Positions 21,558 through 33,249 of a DNA stretch of 64,000 nt are shown piece after piece. The position numbers and the translations under genes were made by a program. The stretch covers positions 47,428,617 through 47,492,616 of the forward strand of contig CM055097.1 in assembly GCA_029204225.1 (NCBI GenBank), given 5' to 3'. The notes under the pieces are model-generated. The model was not told where the DNA came from. It made no database searches and saw nothing but the letters and a program-made list of their open reading frames with translations. Numbering within the stretch: position 1 is the stretch's first letter; the number at the start of each line of letters is the position of its first letter. The stretch is from Diphasiastrum complanatum (Eukaryota; Streptophyta; Lycopodiopsida; Lycopodiales; Lycopodiaceae).

Positions 21558-23378
21558 CGTTGGGATGGAGAAATTGTCCAGTAAAATAAGAGGAATCTAT
21601 ATCAGATGCCAGGAAGACATAGGATGGAGCTATTTCATCAGGCTGAGCAGCACGCTTCAATGGCACTTGCTCACCAAACCCCTCCACATCCTTTGGATCC
21701 TTGACGGAAGAAGGAATGAGGGGAGTCCACACAGGCCCGGGTGCCACACCTGCCATGAATCGAAGAAACCTTCCATCATTTTGATTAATTATGACAGTAT
21801 ACTAATCAACCTGTGACAAATCAAACTCTTTTCTGTCCGATGCTCAAAATATTAGTTGCAAATATTCCATCAACCAAAAGCAGTAGTAACATGACAATTT
21901 TGCAGATTTGGGTAACTATGATTCAGTATGGGAGATGGGCATTGGATATAGACCGTTGACACGGATGTTGCGATCAGCTAGATGGAGTGCCAAAGCTCTA
22001 GTGAAGGCAACGTTGGCTCCCTTTGTGGAGGTGTAGTCTATAAGAGTCGAGTTGCCTTTGTAAGCATTAACGGATGCGGTGTTGATAATGCTGCTGCCTT
22101 CCTTCATGTGCCGCAGAGCGTGTCTGTGGAACACTGTGAATGTTATAAAGTGCGCATAATGCAACAGGTGCCTAGACTTACATAATGCACAGAAATAGGA
22201 GTGAAAAGTTTTCCGATACCAAAATAATAGTTTAGAATGAAGAAATGCACTTTGAATATACCGTGTCATGAAGAAATACGAGAATGCGTTAGTTCTGAAT
22301 ACACGCTCAACCTGCTCAGGTGGGATGTCTTCAAACTTGGTAGTTGGGTATTGCACAGCAGCATTATTGACTAGAATATCGACACGGCCAAACGCTTGCA
22401 CAATTTGATCCACAACCTAAACCATGAAACTAGCTCAATTTATAAGTGCTAAATCATCTAAAAATAGCTTTCAAAAACAGCATTCACATACACGTAACCT
22501 CAATCAAACTGCTACAAGACGACCATAATCCATATGCTTAGGCTGTTTGAAAACTGAGTAAACTTATGGGACTTATAACTCTGACATTCTTGCAGTTCTC
22601 ATCGTATCCCAAATCAGCACCAATCTTTACTGGATCTTTAGCATATGGTTGCTTAGCTTCCCTGACCATCTTCAAGGTATCCTCCGCATCTTTTTCCTCA
22701 TTAGGGGGAAGATAAGTGATAGCCACAGATGCACCTTCCAAAGCATAAAGATAAGCAACTGCACGTCCTATGCCAGAATCTCCCCCTGTGATTATGGCTA
22801 CCTTGTCCTGCATAATAAAAATCTCAACTCACTCAAAGCAGGAACGTTTAGGCACATATGACTAAGAATTGATCCTCAAAAATTACTATATTTAGTTCAA
22901 TCTTTTGGCAAATTAATGTTCATTGCACAAACTAATCTACCAGACAGAGTGCTCGATTACTAGAATTGATTCAACTCTTTAGGCAAATTCATGTGCATTG
23001 ATCCTCACAAATTACTAGATTAAGTGCTCAAATGAGAGAGTAAACCTTCAACTTTTCAGTTGGTCTGTAAGAGGGGCGCTGAGCACGGGGCTGTGGTTCC
23101 ATTTGGTGCTCATCTCCAGGCTGAGTATCCTGCTTCTGAGGAGGAAACTTTCCTTTCGTTGCCATGCTTATCAATCTTCTTCTGCCACCTTCACAATTGA
23201 TCAAATTACCCCGATCTACGAGGCTGCCGATACCCAAACTAGTCCTCAACCTATATTGTTCAGTAGCCCAACGCCTGCACAAAATCTGCGAAGCCTGAGG
23301 TTTAGAAAATGAGGCAGCGATAGTCCGACTAGCTCTTGACCATAACCCAGATTGCATAATCAACTGCAACAACTCCAC
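21558..23378 (-). CDS. Short-chain dehydrogenase/reductase, glucose/ribitol dehydrogenase or NADPH-aldehyde reductase type
   Basis: Exons on the minus strand: 23,378-23,046, 22,807-22,586, 22,416-22,262, 22,123-21,954, 21,749-21,558; all introns are GT-AG and join in frame. The 357 residues carry the Rossmann motif TGGDSGIG (118-125), NNAA (202-205), Asn228, and the catalytic Ser254, Tyr267 and Lys271 (YTSTK). It closely resembles plant 'glucose and ribitol dehydrogenase homolog' proteins, which reduce aldehydes with NADPH. These usually start near the internal Met72 (MATKGKFPP); the upstream Arg/Ser-rich 71 residues look like an organelle presequence. Exon 5 ends at HPNG, so the last few codons lie in a further exon that I could not find. 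No stops or frameshifts; the gene appears functional. Confidence 0.9.
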
Positions 23379-23471
23379 ACTGCAACTCTCATGTTTTGGA
23401 TTGTGTTACTATGATCAGCTGCAGTTCTCAATCAAGCTAGTGAATCATACTATTGGAGCATGAATGAATCG

Positions 23472-23511
23472 GCACTCGAGAGAGGATGGATGCACTCGAG
23501 AGAGGATGGAT
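23472..23511. repeat. 20-bp tandem duplication upstream of the SDR gene
   Basis: GCACTCGAGAGAGGATGGAT occurs twice in a row about 95 bp upstream of the proposed start codon. Confidence 0.8.
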
Positions 23512-23648
23512 GCATGCAAGGAAAGGGAAGGAGAGAACTCCACGTACAAATGGCACAACGATACGTGGTTTATAGCTCAAATAGCCACGTTTGAGTACTA
23601 AACTATCGAAAAAACCAGTTTAAAAAATATTATTTTATGATACAATCG

Positions 23649-23832
23649 TTTATGAGATCACAAGGAAATGTATGATATAATTGGCAAGGTGTATGTGACA
23701 TCATTGCAATGCTTCATATGTTAGTGACTCCAACCTTTCATTTATGAGATCACAAGGAAATGTATGATATAATTGGCAAGGTGTATGTGACATCATTGCA
23801 ATGCTTCATATGTTAGTGACTCCAACCTTTCA
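23649..23832. repeat. 92-bp perfect tandem duplication with a diverged third copy
   Basis: The unit from TTTATGAGATCACAAGG to CTCCAACCTTTCA is repeated head to tail at 23,741. A weaker relative occurs at about 24,069-24,122 (AACTTGCAAGGAATATGTAACATC, then TTTCATGTCTTGGTGACT), so the region grew by duplication more than once. Confidence 0.88.
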
Positions 23833-24189
23833 GGTTAGAAGACCAAAATTCAAAATATATCTTGGAAACTTGTACGTATTAGATTCGTGCTTATATATAA
23901 ATATCATAAAAAAAAACATGAGATTGATGTTGTATATCTTTTAGATGATTATTGTCATTTTGTGTGTATATTTTATAATGGTAATTGAACACTTCCACTT
24001 TGTAATGTTCTATAATGCAATGAACATGTATTTTATTCTTGGAGCTTCATCCAATTTTAAGAATAATATAACTTGCAAGGAATATGTAACATCATTAGAA
24101 TGTTTCATGTCTTGGTGACTATAATAATAATTGGGAATCATTGAATGATAAATGATAAATGATAAATGAAAACATATTCTAACTGTAAT

Positions 24190-25450
24190 AGTTTATAGTT
24201 GACAAGTGAGTTTCCATGAGGTAGTGACGAAATTTTCGAACAAAAAAAATCATGGCCAATGCCTCATGTTCTGTTGTTGAATAATTCTTTTCTGGATCTG
24301 TAAGCTGTCTGCTTGCAATCGTATAGGATAATCCTTCTTATAGTCACCTCGCTGCGTCAAAACTGATCCAATAACGTATTTTGAAGCATCCGTATGAACA
24401 TGAAATTCTATCGTCCAATCTGGAGAACGCAGTATTGGTGCTGAAGTTAATGCTTTTTTTAATTTTTCAAAGGCTTCTAACGCTTCTACTGTCCAAATAG
24501 GAACAGTAGTAAGTTTGTATACAGGTCATGCTAAATCCGCAAAGAAGATAATAAAGATTCAATAGTAGTTTGCTTGACCCATAAACATGTAAACTCCACG
24601 AATTGTTGTTGGCGGTGGCAATTCCACAATAACTTTAATCTTAGAATAATTTGTGGCAATACCATGTCTTGATATCACATGTCCAAGCACAACTCTGTGG
24701 GAAACCCATATCTGACATTTTTCTGGATTAAGAGAAATATGATATTTGCGACATCTTTCAAATACTTTTGCCAATCGATCCAGGTGGTCTGTATCTGTAC
24801 TATGAACTCCCAAGTCGTCCAAGTAAATTTCAAGGAATTTCTGCAGATAATCTTTAAAAGCAAATTGCATTACTCTTTGGAATGAACTTGGTACATTACA
24901 GAGTCCAAACGGCATTACTTTGTAAGCATAGGTGCCCCATTCTGTTGCAAAAGCGGTTTTGTGATGATCTGTAGGTGCGATCTTAACCTGGTTGTAACCA
25001 CTAAATCCATCCAGAAAACTATAAGCTTCTGCTCTAGCAAGGCGATCCAAAATGCTTTCAGTAAAAGGTAATGAAAAGTGATCCTTCCGCGTCACTTTGT
25101 TCAACGCTTTGAGGTTCACACAGATCCTCAATTTCTCATTTTTCTTAGGAACAATGACAATCGGTGAAATCCATTCAGTATGCTCGATTTCATAAACAAA
25201 ATCGGCGTCAAGCAATCTCTGAAGTTCTTTCTTTATCAGATCCGCTAGAGGATTACAGCGCTCCATCAGGTACTAAAGGTATGGTATGTTTAATCACTGA
25301 TGTCGCAATACCCTTAAAATCTTGATAAGTCCATGCAAAGCAATCTTGATACTTAATAAGTAACAAGCGGAGTGCTTGATACTGTTCAGGAGTAAGTTGT
25401 GATCCAACTTGTACAATCTTTTCCGGTTCTCCTGGCTCGGCAAGATTCAT
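24190..25450 (-). pseudogene. Gypsy-3 reverse transcriptase and partial RNase H
   Basis: RT blocks in order on the minus strand: CFAWTYQDFKGIATSVIKH, EIEHTEWISPIVIVPKKNEK, FLDGFSGYNQVKIAP, FATEWGTYAYKVMPFGLCN, the catalytic IYLDDLGVHS (about 24,820), and LGHVISRHGIATN. RNase H follows (DPEKNYSTTEHEALAMIFF) and breaks off at about 24,190. A frameshift lies near 25,253, and stops follow 24,560. The RT sequence and the TGGCG-type primer site place it outside the chromoviruses, near the Tat/Athila side of plant Gypsy elements. It is a close relative of Gypsy-5. Confidence 0.88.
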
Positions 25451-25539
25451 TGGCTGCGTCTTAGCTGGGCCATTGTAAACTTTTTAGATTCCGGCAATGG
25501 TATAGAATCAGCAGGTACTGGATCCACTACTGGTTCTTT

Positions 25540-26985
25540 TTGCTTCTATGCTCTGATGACCACCATCAAGGGTGCACTTGGTTTATTCTGAGCTACTGGT
25601 CTTTGCTTGATTGTTATCAAATTTACAGGTGCTGTAGCTGGTGGTGGCTTCAGTCTTGCTGGACAGTCTTTATAGCAATGCCCATAACCACAGTCACGAC
25701 AAAATGGTACAAATTTCTCTTTATTTGGACATTCTGCAACTCTGTGATTTTCTCCACATGCAAAGCATCCAAGTGGTGCTCTGGTCCAATTTCTAGAAGC
25801 TTGTTGTTGAGCGGCAGCATAAATGGCATACTATTATGAAGATCCACCTTCCTGATCATTACAATAGTTCCATTGCTCAACACTTCCGTAAGGTTCTGGT
25901 TCCATCAAATTGGCAGGAGGAGCGGAGTGCTTTGGTGGGGCCGGTAAAGCTAAACGTTCCGGGTATCCAAGAGCAGATTGTCACGGTCTTACTGCTGGAT
26001 TACCTCCATACTGTGGTTCTCGATATCCCATCTGAGCATACCGTTGTTGAATTATCCGAGGGTTGAAGTTGCAAAAAGCAGTCTCATGATCAAGTGAATT
26101 ACACAGATGGCAAACATTGAGTTCCATTTGTGTTTTCAATTGAGGACACTCGTTCACTATGTGATTTCCTGTACAAATAGAACACCAGACATTTTCCCTG
26201 GTAGGAAAAGTCTTTGCAAGCTTTTCAAGTTCCTTGTTTGCTTTCCCGTGGAAATTTTCCAATGCTCTGATCTTCTCATCAAATTGCAACTGCAACTTTT
26301 CCATCTGTTTTTGTTGGTTCTTCCCAAGTTTCTCGAACTCATTGAGCATCATTTCTACAGTAGCATTGGCATTCGTTGATGCAATAGTGGTGGATGTCGT
26401 AGTAGTCTGCCCTGATGTATAAGGCAACATATTGATATTTGGCTCCTCATCTGAATCTTCATCCTCCTCCCGAATTGCATCGTCCATAACATTTTGCAAG
26501 AGTGCATACTCATTATGGCATTTCAACTCACGTCTGATCCGTTTAGGTAGACTTGACAAAAACCACATAATCATGGCATTTTCGTTAATCAGCTCAGGTT
26601 CGCATTCAAATCTAAGACGTTTCACTCGTTCAATGTAATCTCGAACCATTTCTCGCTTTCCCATTTTAATTTTACTTAAAAGTAGAAAAGGGTCTTCCAT
26701 AAACTTTCGCGGTTTGAACCGTATGATAAGGGCTCACTTAACAACCTCCCAATCTATACGCTCAATTTCGTCTTGGTTATAGTACCAATCTTGTGCTGCG
26801 CCTATTAAGGACATAGGAAACAACTTAAGTTTATCTTGAGGATAAATCTCACCATAGACTTCACAGGATTCAACATAGATCTGAAGAAATCTAACTGGAT
26901 ATGTTAATCCATTATATTTGGGTATGGGGTGCTCTTCTAACAATAATTGGATTGACTTCCTGTGGAGCACCTCCAGGGGCAGCCA
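25540..26985 (-). pseudogene. Gypsy-3 gag with four zinc-knuckle-like motifs
   Basis: The start is probably MAAPGGAPQEVN at 26,985. Gag blocks: PVRFLQIYVESCEVYGEIYP, LFPMSLIGAAQDWYYN, then FMEDPFLLLSKIKMGKREMV and WFLSSLPKRIRREL, an acidic EEDEDSDEEPN stretch and a coiled coil. Knuckle-like units follow: CSICTGNHIVNEC and CHLCNSLDHETAFC (26,040-26,210), CFACGENHRVAEC and CRDCGYGHCYKDC (25,655-25,770). Frameshifts occur near 26,725 and 25,980. Directly after the last knuckle the sequence jumps to the RT N-terminus (NLAEPGEPEKIVQVG), so the roughly 1.9 kb that hold protease and linker in Gypsy-5 are missing here. Confidence 0.85.
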
Positions 26986-28194
26986 TCTTTACAAATTTAG
27001 ATCAAGCAGACATTGAGATTGGATCTAGATTTTTTAATCACAACTATTTCACATCATATCTGCTAGATCTATTCCATTTTTCAAGAATCTGATTCTATAT
27101 CATAAAAAAGTTTTCAAATTTCGATCAATCGATACTTCTCAAAAAATGATAAATCTCTCAGAATCCAATTCAAAATATATCATATTTGATCCAAATTTTG
27201 ACAGAGACTTGATTTGGAAAATCAAAAACTTAAAATAGGTCTGGCGAAGGTTCACTAGGCAAAGATTGGCTTGGTGGAGGTTCAATAGTGCTATTTTGGG
27301 CAAAAAACTCTTTGAACATTTTTTTTTTTATGATTTCTTGGGAAATAACCTTCGCTGACCTCTCAGGTGAAAGATCTGACACAGATACAATTATGGAAAA
27401 ATGGATGAAGGTTTATGACACAAGAAAATATAGTTTCTGATGGTTGGCGAGGATAAAATTCAAGATTTTCTATGATCTGTTCAAGAAGAATCTTCGCCGA
27501 ACTCAGAAATAGTATTTTATAGAATGTTCTGGAAACTCGACGAAGGTTCTGGCGAAGGATCAAGAGTAATATTGGTAATTTTGCAAGAAAGTGACTTTTT
27601 TGGCAAAAATATGGCAATATGACAACTGATTCTCTGAAACTCTTTCTATTTTTGGTATTATTCTTCGCCGACCTGGCAGTAGATATATCTAAATAACACC
27701 TGTGCACAGTGAATCGGGCGAAGGTTCTTTTTCTGTATTTTTAGGATTTTGATGATTTTTTGGTGTTTTTTGACGATTTTTCTAATGTTTTTGGAAATCT
27801 GCTAGGAATTAATCTTCCCCTTCAAACTGAAGGTTTTGTGAGCAAAAACAAAAGTGTCAGCAAGTCGGCGAAGGTTTCTTGAAAGAGGGTAAAAAGTTCT
27901 AAGCTCTGATGATGCTTTTTGTCTCTTTTTGACCAAATCTGACAGATTTGACCGATTTTTGTTATTTTCTCTGATATCTCAGATCCAAATGGATCTTAAG
28001 ATTGGTGATCTAAATAGATTTCTCTGTTTTAACAATCAAATTAGATTTCAAACAAGCAAATCCACTCAAATCAAGCAAAATCAATCCCAAACTAATCCTA
28101 AAATGTAGATCTAACACTATTCATGCCACGACAAGATGCCTAATGCAAGCTCACCATCCAACAATCATGCTGCAAACTGAAAAATTGGCATAGA
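26986..28194 (-). other. Gypsy-3 5' leader with recurrent GCGAAGGTTC motif
   Basis: The 1.2 kb between primer site and gag contain about ten copies of a short motif, consensus roughly GGCGAAGGTTC, in both orientations: near 27,241, 27,350, 27,487, 27,538, 27,550, 27,665, 27,718 and 27,866 among others. The Gypsy-5 leader shows the same pattern with a slightly different core. No gene is present. Confidence 0.65.
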
Positions 28195-28212
28195 TCTCCG
28201 GCAACGACGCCA
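28195..28212 (-). other. Primer binding site of Gypsy-3
   Basis: On the minus strand TGGCGTCGTTGCCGGAGA, near the TGGCGCCGTTGCCGGGGA site known from plant Athila/Tat elements, four bases after the LTR end. Confidence 0.7.
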
Positions 28213-28216
28213 GAAT

Positions 28217-28985
28217 TGCAGTGGATTTCTTTCCTTGCCTAACTTGAATCCAAGATCTAGTCAATCTAGCATCATAGAGATGGAGTTAGTTGTCACGCGT
28301 AGGTTCGTTCCCATGAGAGCGATAGTTTAGTTCAGATTTTAGCATGAATGGAAGATCTAAATCTAACTCTACATCCATTAACCCTACTCATTAACACTAA
28401 GATCCATTAACACTACGATCCACAACAAAGATATCTTACTCTTTCTCTCTCATAAAAAATATAATAAGACTCAATCCCAATAACATTCAGATCTAATAAT
28501 TAGCAAAATTCAAAGATCTAATAATCAGCAAAATCCAAAGAAAACGTGAGAGATGGAGAAGGAAAGAAGAAGAGCAAGGACATTCATCAATCCATTTCTG
28601 AAGAGAACCAATCTGCTTTATTGAAATGAGAAAATGAACGTGAGGAGCAACTCAATTTGGTCCCTTCTTATAGTAGAAAGGAGGATCCTGGCCTCTGAAT
28701 CCTATTGGTCCATTCTTGTCTCTTTTCTTATTCAAATCTAAAAAAGTGTGGGAACCATCAAAATTGGAGGGAAACCCAACTTTATTCACTAACTTGACAT
28801 TTAGGCCCTGCGACATTTAAAGTCCCGCAAAAAGGCCTAAAGTCCTTTTATTGACTTTTAACTAATCAATCAAATAACTATGTGATCATCGGGTTGGACT
28901 TACACACGCAGGGCGCCAAATCCCTCTCACTTATTAACTAAAGTTAGGGTTGCCTTGAGATCTGCAAACCCTCCAGCACCCAACA
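28217..28985 (-). repeat. Gypsy-3 5' LTR (about 769 bp)
   Basis: On the minus strand it runs from TGTTGGGTGCTGG to CCACTGCA. The block ACACGCAGGGCGCCAAATCCCTC near its start is shared with the Gypsy-5 LTR (ACACGCAGGATGCCATGCCCTC at 42,632), which supports both the boundary and the kinship. No 3' LTR is in the window. Confidence 0.65.
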
Positions 28986-29475
28986 AGTTCTCACATAGAG
29001 ACATTAAATCATTAAAATTTTTGCAAAGACATCCATATGTTTCCAAAGCAAAGGGGATGAATTTTTCATGAGATTCATGGTCATTGTAATCTCGTTCTTT
29101 CTCTTGAACTACATGACATGTAGCAGTCTCTTGTGTAGTGGAAGAATGATGAAGAAGGTCTTGTCCAGAGGCATCAGTAATAACAACATCTCCATGACTA
29201 CAAATACCCTCATGAGAAATAACAAGGTTTACACACCGATGAGATGATTGCAAAGATGGACCTAACATAATGTGTAACTGCTCTTGAACAACATGAAAAT
29301 TGTTATCAAGAGCAATAGCAACAAGAACATCATGAAAGGAATCATGTGATATTATACAATCTCCACCTGAGGGACACTGCCTGAATTGAGTACCGAGAAA
29401 ATCTAGCACATAATCACATGAACACCTAGAAAGACCATTGCCCCAATCTAGTATGAAGGGTAGTGATATAAACAA
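28927..29475 (-). pseudogene. ORF with C-terminal motif of LINE-like ORF2 proteins (remnant)
   Basis: 182 residues. The C-terminal part HEKFIPFALETYGCLCKN resembles the '(F/L)IPxAxETYGxL' segment found near the end of some non-LTR retroelement polyproteins in plants. A preceding charged stretch (VVQEKERDYNDHE) fits the same context. The N-terminal two thirds are not recognised, and the last 20 codons overlap the Gypsy-3 LTR, so the true end is lost. The link to LINEs rests on this one motif recalled from family knowledge, so it is tentative. Confidence 0.35.
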
Positions 29476-29578
29476 GTTAGAAAAAATTAAGTGATGAATT
29501 TCAAGCCTTTATCTCATGTAAATTGCCCATATGGTCCAATATTGATAATGTAGAGTCCATATTTGTTATTTTTGGCTA

Positions 29579-29579
29579 G

Positions 29580-29619
<40 letters not shown>

Positions 29620-30088
29620 GTGTGTGAAATATAGAGAAAGGCTTATATATTGTGTGAATGAGAAAGAAAAAATGCATATGTGAATGTGAAAGATTTATAA
29701 ATTATGTGACTTATAAGTTGAATTTTATTTTGGTTCAGGGATGAAAAATAATTAGATTGGGGAGCAGTAGCTACATGTTGTTAAATTGGTACCTCTCCCA
29801 TGTGATGAGCTATTGTTAGTGGTCCATAGCTTGAGGGCTAGATTTGAATGATTTATGTTTGGTTTGATCCACCATCTCTTCCCTATGTGCCTTTGGAATT
29901 GGCATTCAAGGTCTTGGTGGTCTTGAAATCAACCCTCTTCTCTATGTAGTTAAGTCTATTTATGGGCTCCCCAATCTAATTATTTTTCATTCCTGAACCA
30001 AAATAAAATTCAACTTATAAATCACAATTTATAAATCTTTCACATTCACATTTGCATTTTTTCTTTCTCATTCACACAATATATAAGC

Positions 30089-30107
<19 letters not shown>
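29579..30107. repeat. Large foldback (inverted repeat) element, about 150-185-bp arms
   Basis: The arm 29,579-29,764 is repeated in inverse orientation at 29,967-30,107. Matching blocks include GAGAAAGAAAAAATGCA with TGCATTTTTTCTTTCTC, TTGAATTTTATTTTGGTTC with GAACCAAAATAAAATTCAA, and AATAATTAGATTGGGGAG with CTCCCCAATCTAATTATT. The spacer is about 200 bp. Both outer ends are (GA)n/(CT)n. It could be a MITE-like foldback or a hairpin-RNA locus. Confidence 0.85.

Positions 30108-30150
<43 letters not shown>
30089..30150. repeat. (CT)n(CA)n microsatellite
   Basis: About nine CT units followed by about 21 CA units at the outer end of the right foldback arm. Confidence 0.9.
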
Positions 30151-30152
<2 letters not shown>

Positions 30153-30409
30153 GACTGTACTAAATGATTATTACATCTTATTTGCTTTTCGAACTTTTGT
30201 AAGCAAAACTTTTCCATCATGATACTAAATCAACAAAAATGCTTTACCTTACCAAAATTAGGAACATGGCCTCAAGGAAGTTTTTTTAAAAACTTTGTCT
30301 TTTGGTGGGAAACTTGATTTCCATCGAACGGCCAGGATTTATGCACATGAGAAGGATCCAATCTAACGGTGGGCATCTATAAGCACTTGGTGTACCAAGA
30401 GGTATTGAA

Positions 30410-30457
30410 TTTTTTATATAAAAGAAGATCACTACAACCCCAAGTTTTACTCTTCCT

Positions 30458-30512
<55 letters not shown>
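30410..30512 (+). promoter_or_regulatory. Possible promoter: TATA-like box plus (CT)27 tract
   Basis: TTTTTTATATAAAAG at about 30,410-30,424 is followed about 35 bp later by a pure (CT)n tract (30,459-30,512). TATA box plus CT-rich leader is a common plant core promoter layout. No coding exon could be recognised downstream. Confidence 0.25.
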
Positions 30513-30516
<4 letters not shown>

Positions 30517-33245
30517 TCTCTTGGCTTGCTTCTCTACTGCTGCCATCTGTACTTGGAGAAGAGACCTGGGAAAGCTATTTTGGAAGAGTATTCGGGTGTA
30601 AGATACTACAAACAAAGGTATGGAAGCTATCTAGTGAATGGTTGAATGTTCATATATTTCTAACTGACTTCGGTTTGCTTACTTTGGCTCACATGATACT
30701 ATGATTATTATAGATCAGCAATACAATCTTGCTTCTGGAATACACGGGCAGATACTTCTACGTGTGGACGCTGGCCCAAGGGCACCATATATATCATTTC
30801 AGGTATGAAGCTTATCACTTTGCCTGAAGTTTTCTATTTCTGACAGCGAACCGCCACCGGGATTCGTTGTATCAACAACTTTCATACTTCTTTCAATAAA
30901 GTAATTGGCCGCTAGCCAAACGGATTTCAGTTAGCAAGAGGTCCACTTTACTACATGCGGATTTCAGACACAAATGTGCATGGTCTTTCATCACAAATGT
31001 TTTCCATCTAAAACGTGATGATGGACAATCTCCACGCACTGACTGTTCGAACTGTTTCTGGTCGCCAAAAGCAGTGCGATGAACTACTGATGGTTCCGCT
31101 GGCCTTTTGAAATTCATAAGTAGAAAAGGCTTGATTGATTATGAATGCATCTGTCTCAGCGATGTAGTATTGGTTCATAAGGGCTCTTATTGATTTTTGC
31201 TTGTCACAAGGTGGTACTACCTATGATAGCAAAGAAAGACTCACACTTTTGTGGCCATAATACTTGGCCATAATAATGTTTAGATATTACTAAACGATAC
31301 TATATGATGCTTGCTATCTGTATCCAACAATTACTCACAATACTATACGGTTTTTCGAAAAGTGGTAAATGTGCACACTATGAAGTGTTGAAGGTGTGAG
31401 TATAGTATACCTTGATACACATACACTCACTGGTAGAAATGAGTTGCATGTGACTATTAATAACTCTATTGCTATATTACGTTGCTTTGTAAAGTGGTTG
31501 CATTCCCATTAATCGATTACTTTACGTGTGGAATCTATACTTCGTAGACAAGGGTGTACTTGAAACGACATGAGATGGGTAGCTCACAAGAAGTCACTTC
31601 ACCTTGCATTCAAGGAATGAAGCTTTATGTGGCTATGATGATAGGTTATCGTACCAAGCCATTTCTCTTTCTTAAGAATACACTTCTACTCAATACTTTA
31701 GAAGTGTATTAAAAAATTTTAGTTACATAAACGGTTTTTAAGTTACTATACATACATTCCTTGCTTCAAAACTTATTATGAATGGTCTTTTTTACCGTTT
31801 AAAGGTTCAAAAAGTGTGTGAAAAGGAATGTGAAAAAGCAGCATGGTTGAAGTAAGCTAGGGATGTATGCAAAGTTTGATTTTGGCGTGCTTAAACGGCA
31901 TGGATTTGCCCAAGCCGTTAGGTGCTTGGACTCCCAAATGTGCTACATGGGATATCCTTGGGGCTAGCAGATTTGCTCTAGTACCCAGTACTTTTCCTTT
32001 ATCATTTCTCTTTTCAATTGTGTATTGCAAGATAGGTGCTTACATGTCTAAAAATGTTTTATGAGAAGTTAATACATTCTATTTGCTCTTATACTGATCA
32101 GTATGGCATTTGCCCTGATACCGTTTCGTTAAAGGGCAGAATGTATTGCTAAAATTAAAATGCATGTTGGGGAAGATTGGATGTACTATTTATAACTACA
32201 ATCATGCTGATGAAGTAGTGAATCTTGTTTCGGACATGGATAACAATTGATGCTCAACTATGACACCTGTCTTCTTCACTTAACTAACTCGTGCGGTTGT
32301 GTTTTGTGGGATGGTTGCAACTAATAGCTGGGTGTCCTAAAAGTTGCTTTACTTTCGGTACTGTAAGACTTTATACAACTATATGTTAAGTTGTTATGAT
32401 ATAAATTGAAGGGTTCAAAGGGTTTGGTCTTGACTTGTCAAGAGGGACTATGTGATGTTTTGTTACTCTCTCAAATGGAAGATTTGAATTGCCGGTCCAA
32501 TAGATTGGAAGCATACTATAGGCTGGCATGTGCGGCCACTAGTTGACTAAACTCTTGGGTTAACCTCAAGTTAAAGTTATCTTGGGACGAGTGTGAAGTT
32601 CAAGTGAGCTTTGTTGAGCGAGCTTTTTCAAAATTGTAAGCGAGCTTGTGAGGTGGAGATTTTTTTAGAGAATATTGTAAAGTGAAAAAGTGATTCCTTA
32701 TGACATTTTCTTATGTTGCGATGATTGTTTCATTATTTTATCTTCATTCTGAATATGTTTCAAGTACTATTTCTATATGCCAGGTATATCATATGATAAA
32801 AATTAATATTAATGTGCAATTTTGGCTTTGGGTTTGTTAAATAAATGGGAATATATCACAAAATAGAACCAAGACTCTTGAATCCATATTGTTAACAAAA
32901 ATAACTATATCATATAATTATGTCTTGATGTCATGGAATTATCTAAAATAATCCAACACATATCTCTTTTTACTCAACACTTAACTCAACTACATGGGAA
33001 GCTATGTTTACGAGAAAAATCATGTGCAATAAGTCCTTTTTCTCAAACTGAACTTGATGGATACACATATTGTGATTCATGTCTAGCCCAAGCATGCATA
33101 AGAGAATGTAGTACATGTGCTTGCATGCAAGGTAAGATTTTTCAATCCTTTGTCGCCACTGAAAATCTTCACATGTGCAAGAGGGGTGCTCAGATATGCT
33201 TACATCGTAGGCTTCAGCTCTTTGGATTGAATTTTTTGTTTCTAT
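30513..33245. other. Intergenic DNA, no gene recognised
   Basis: 2.7 kb of AT-rich sequence with only short frames. No retroelement motif, RNA gene or paired repeat is recognised. Confidence 0.35.
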
Positions 33246-33249
33246 TTAA

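Noticed and set aside
30286-30704. Two opposite open frames over the (CT)n tract
   Set aside because: Driven by the dinucleotide repeat, which has no stops in these frames; flanks have no domain.
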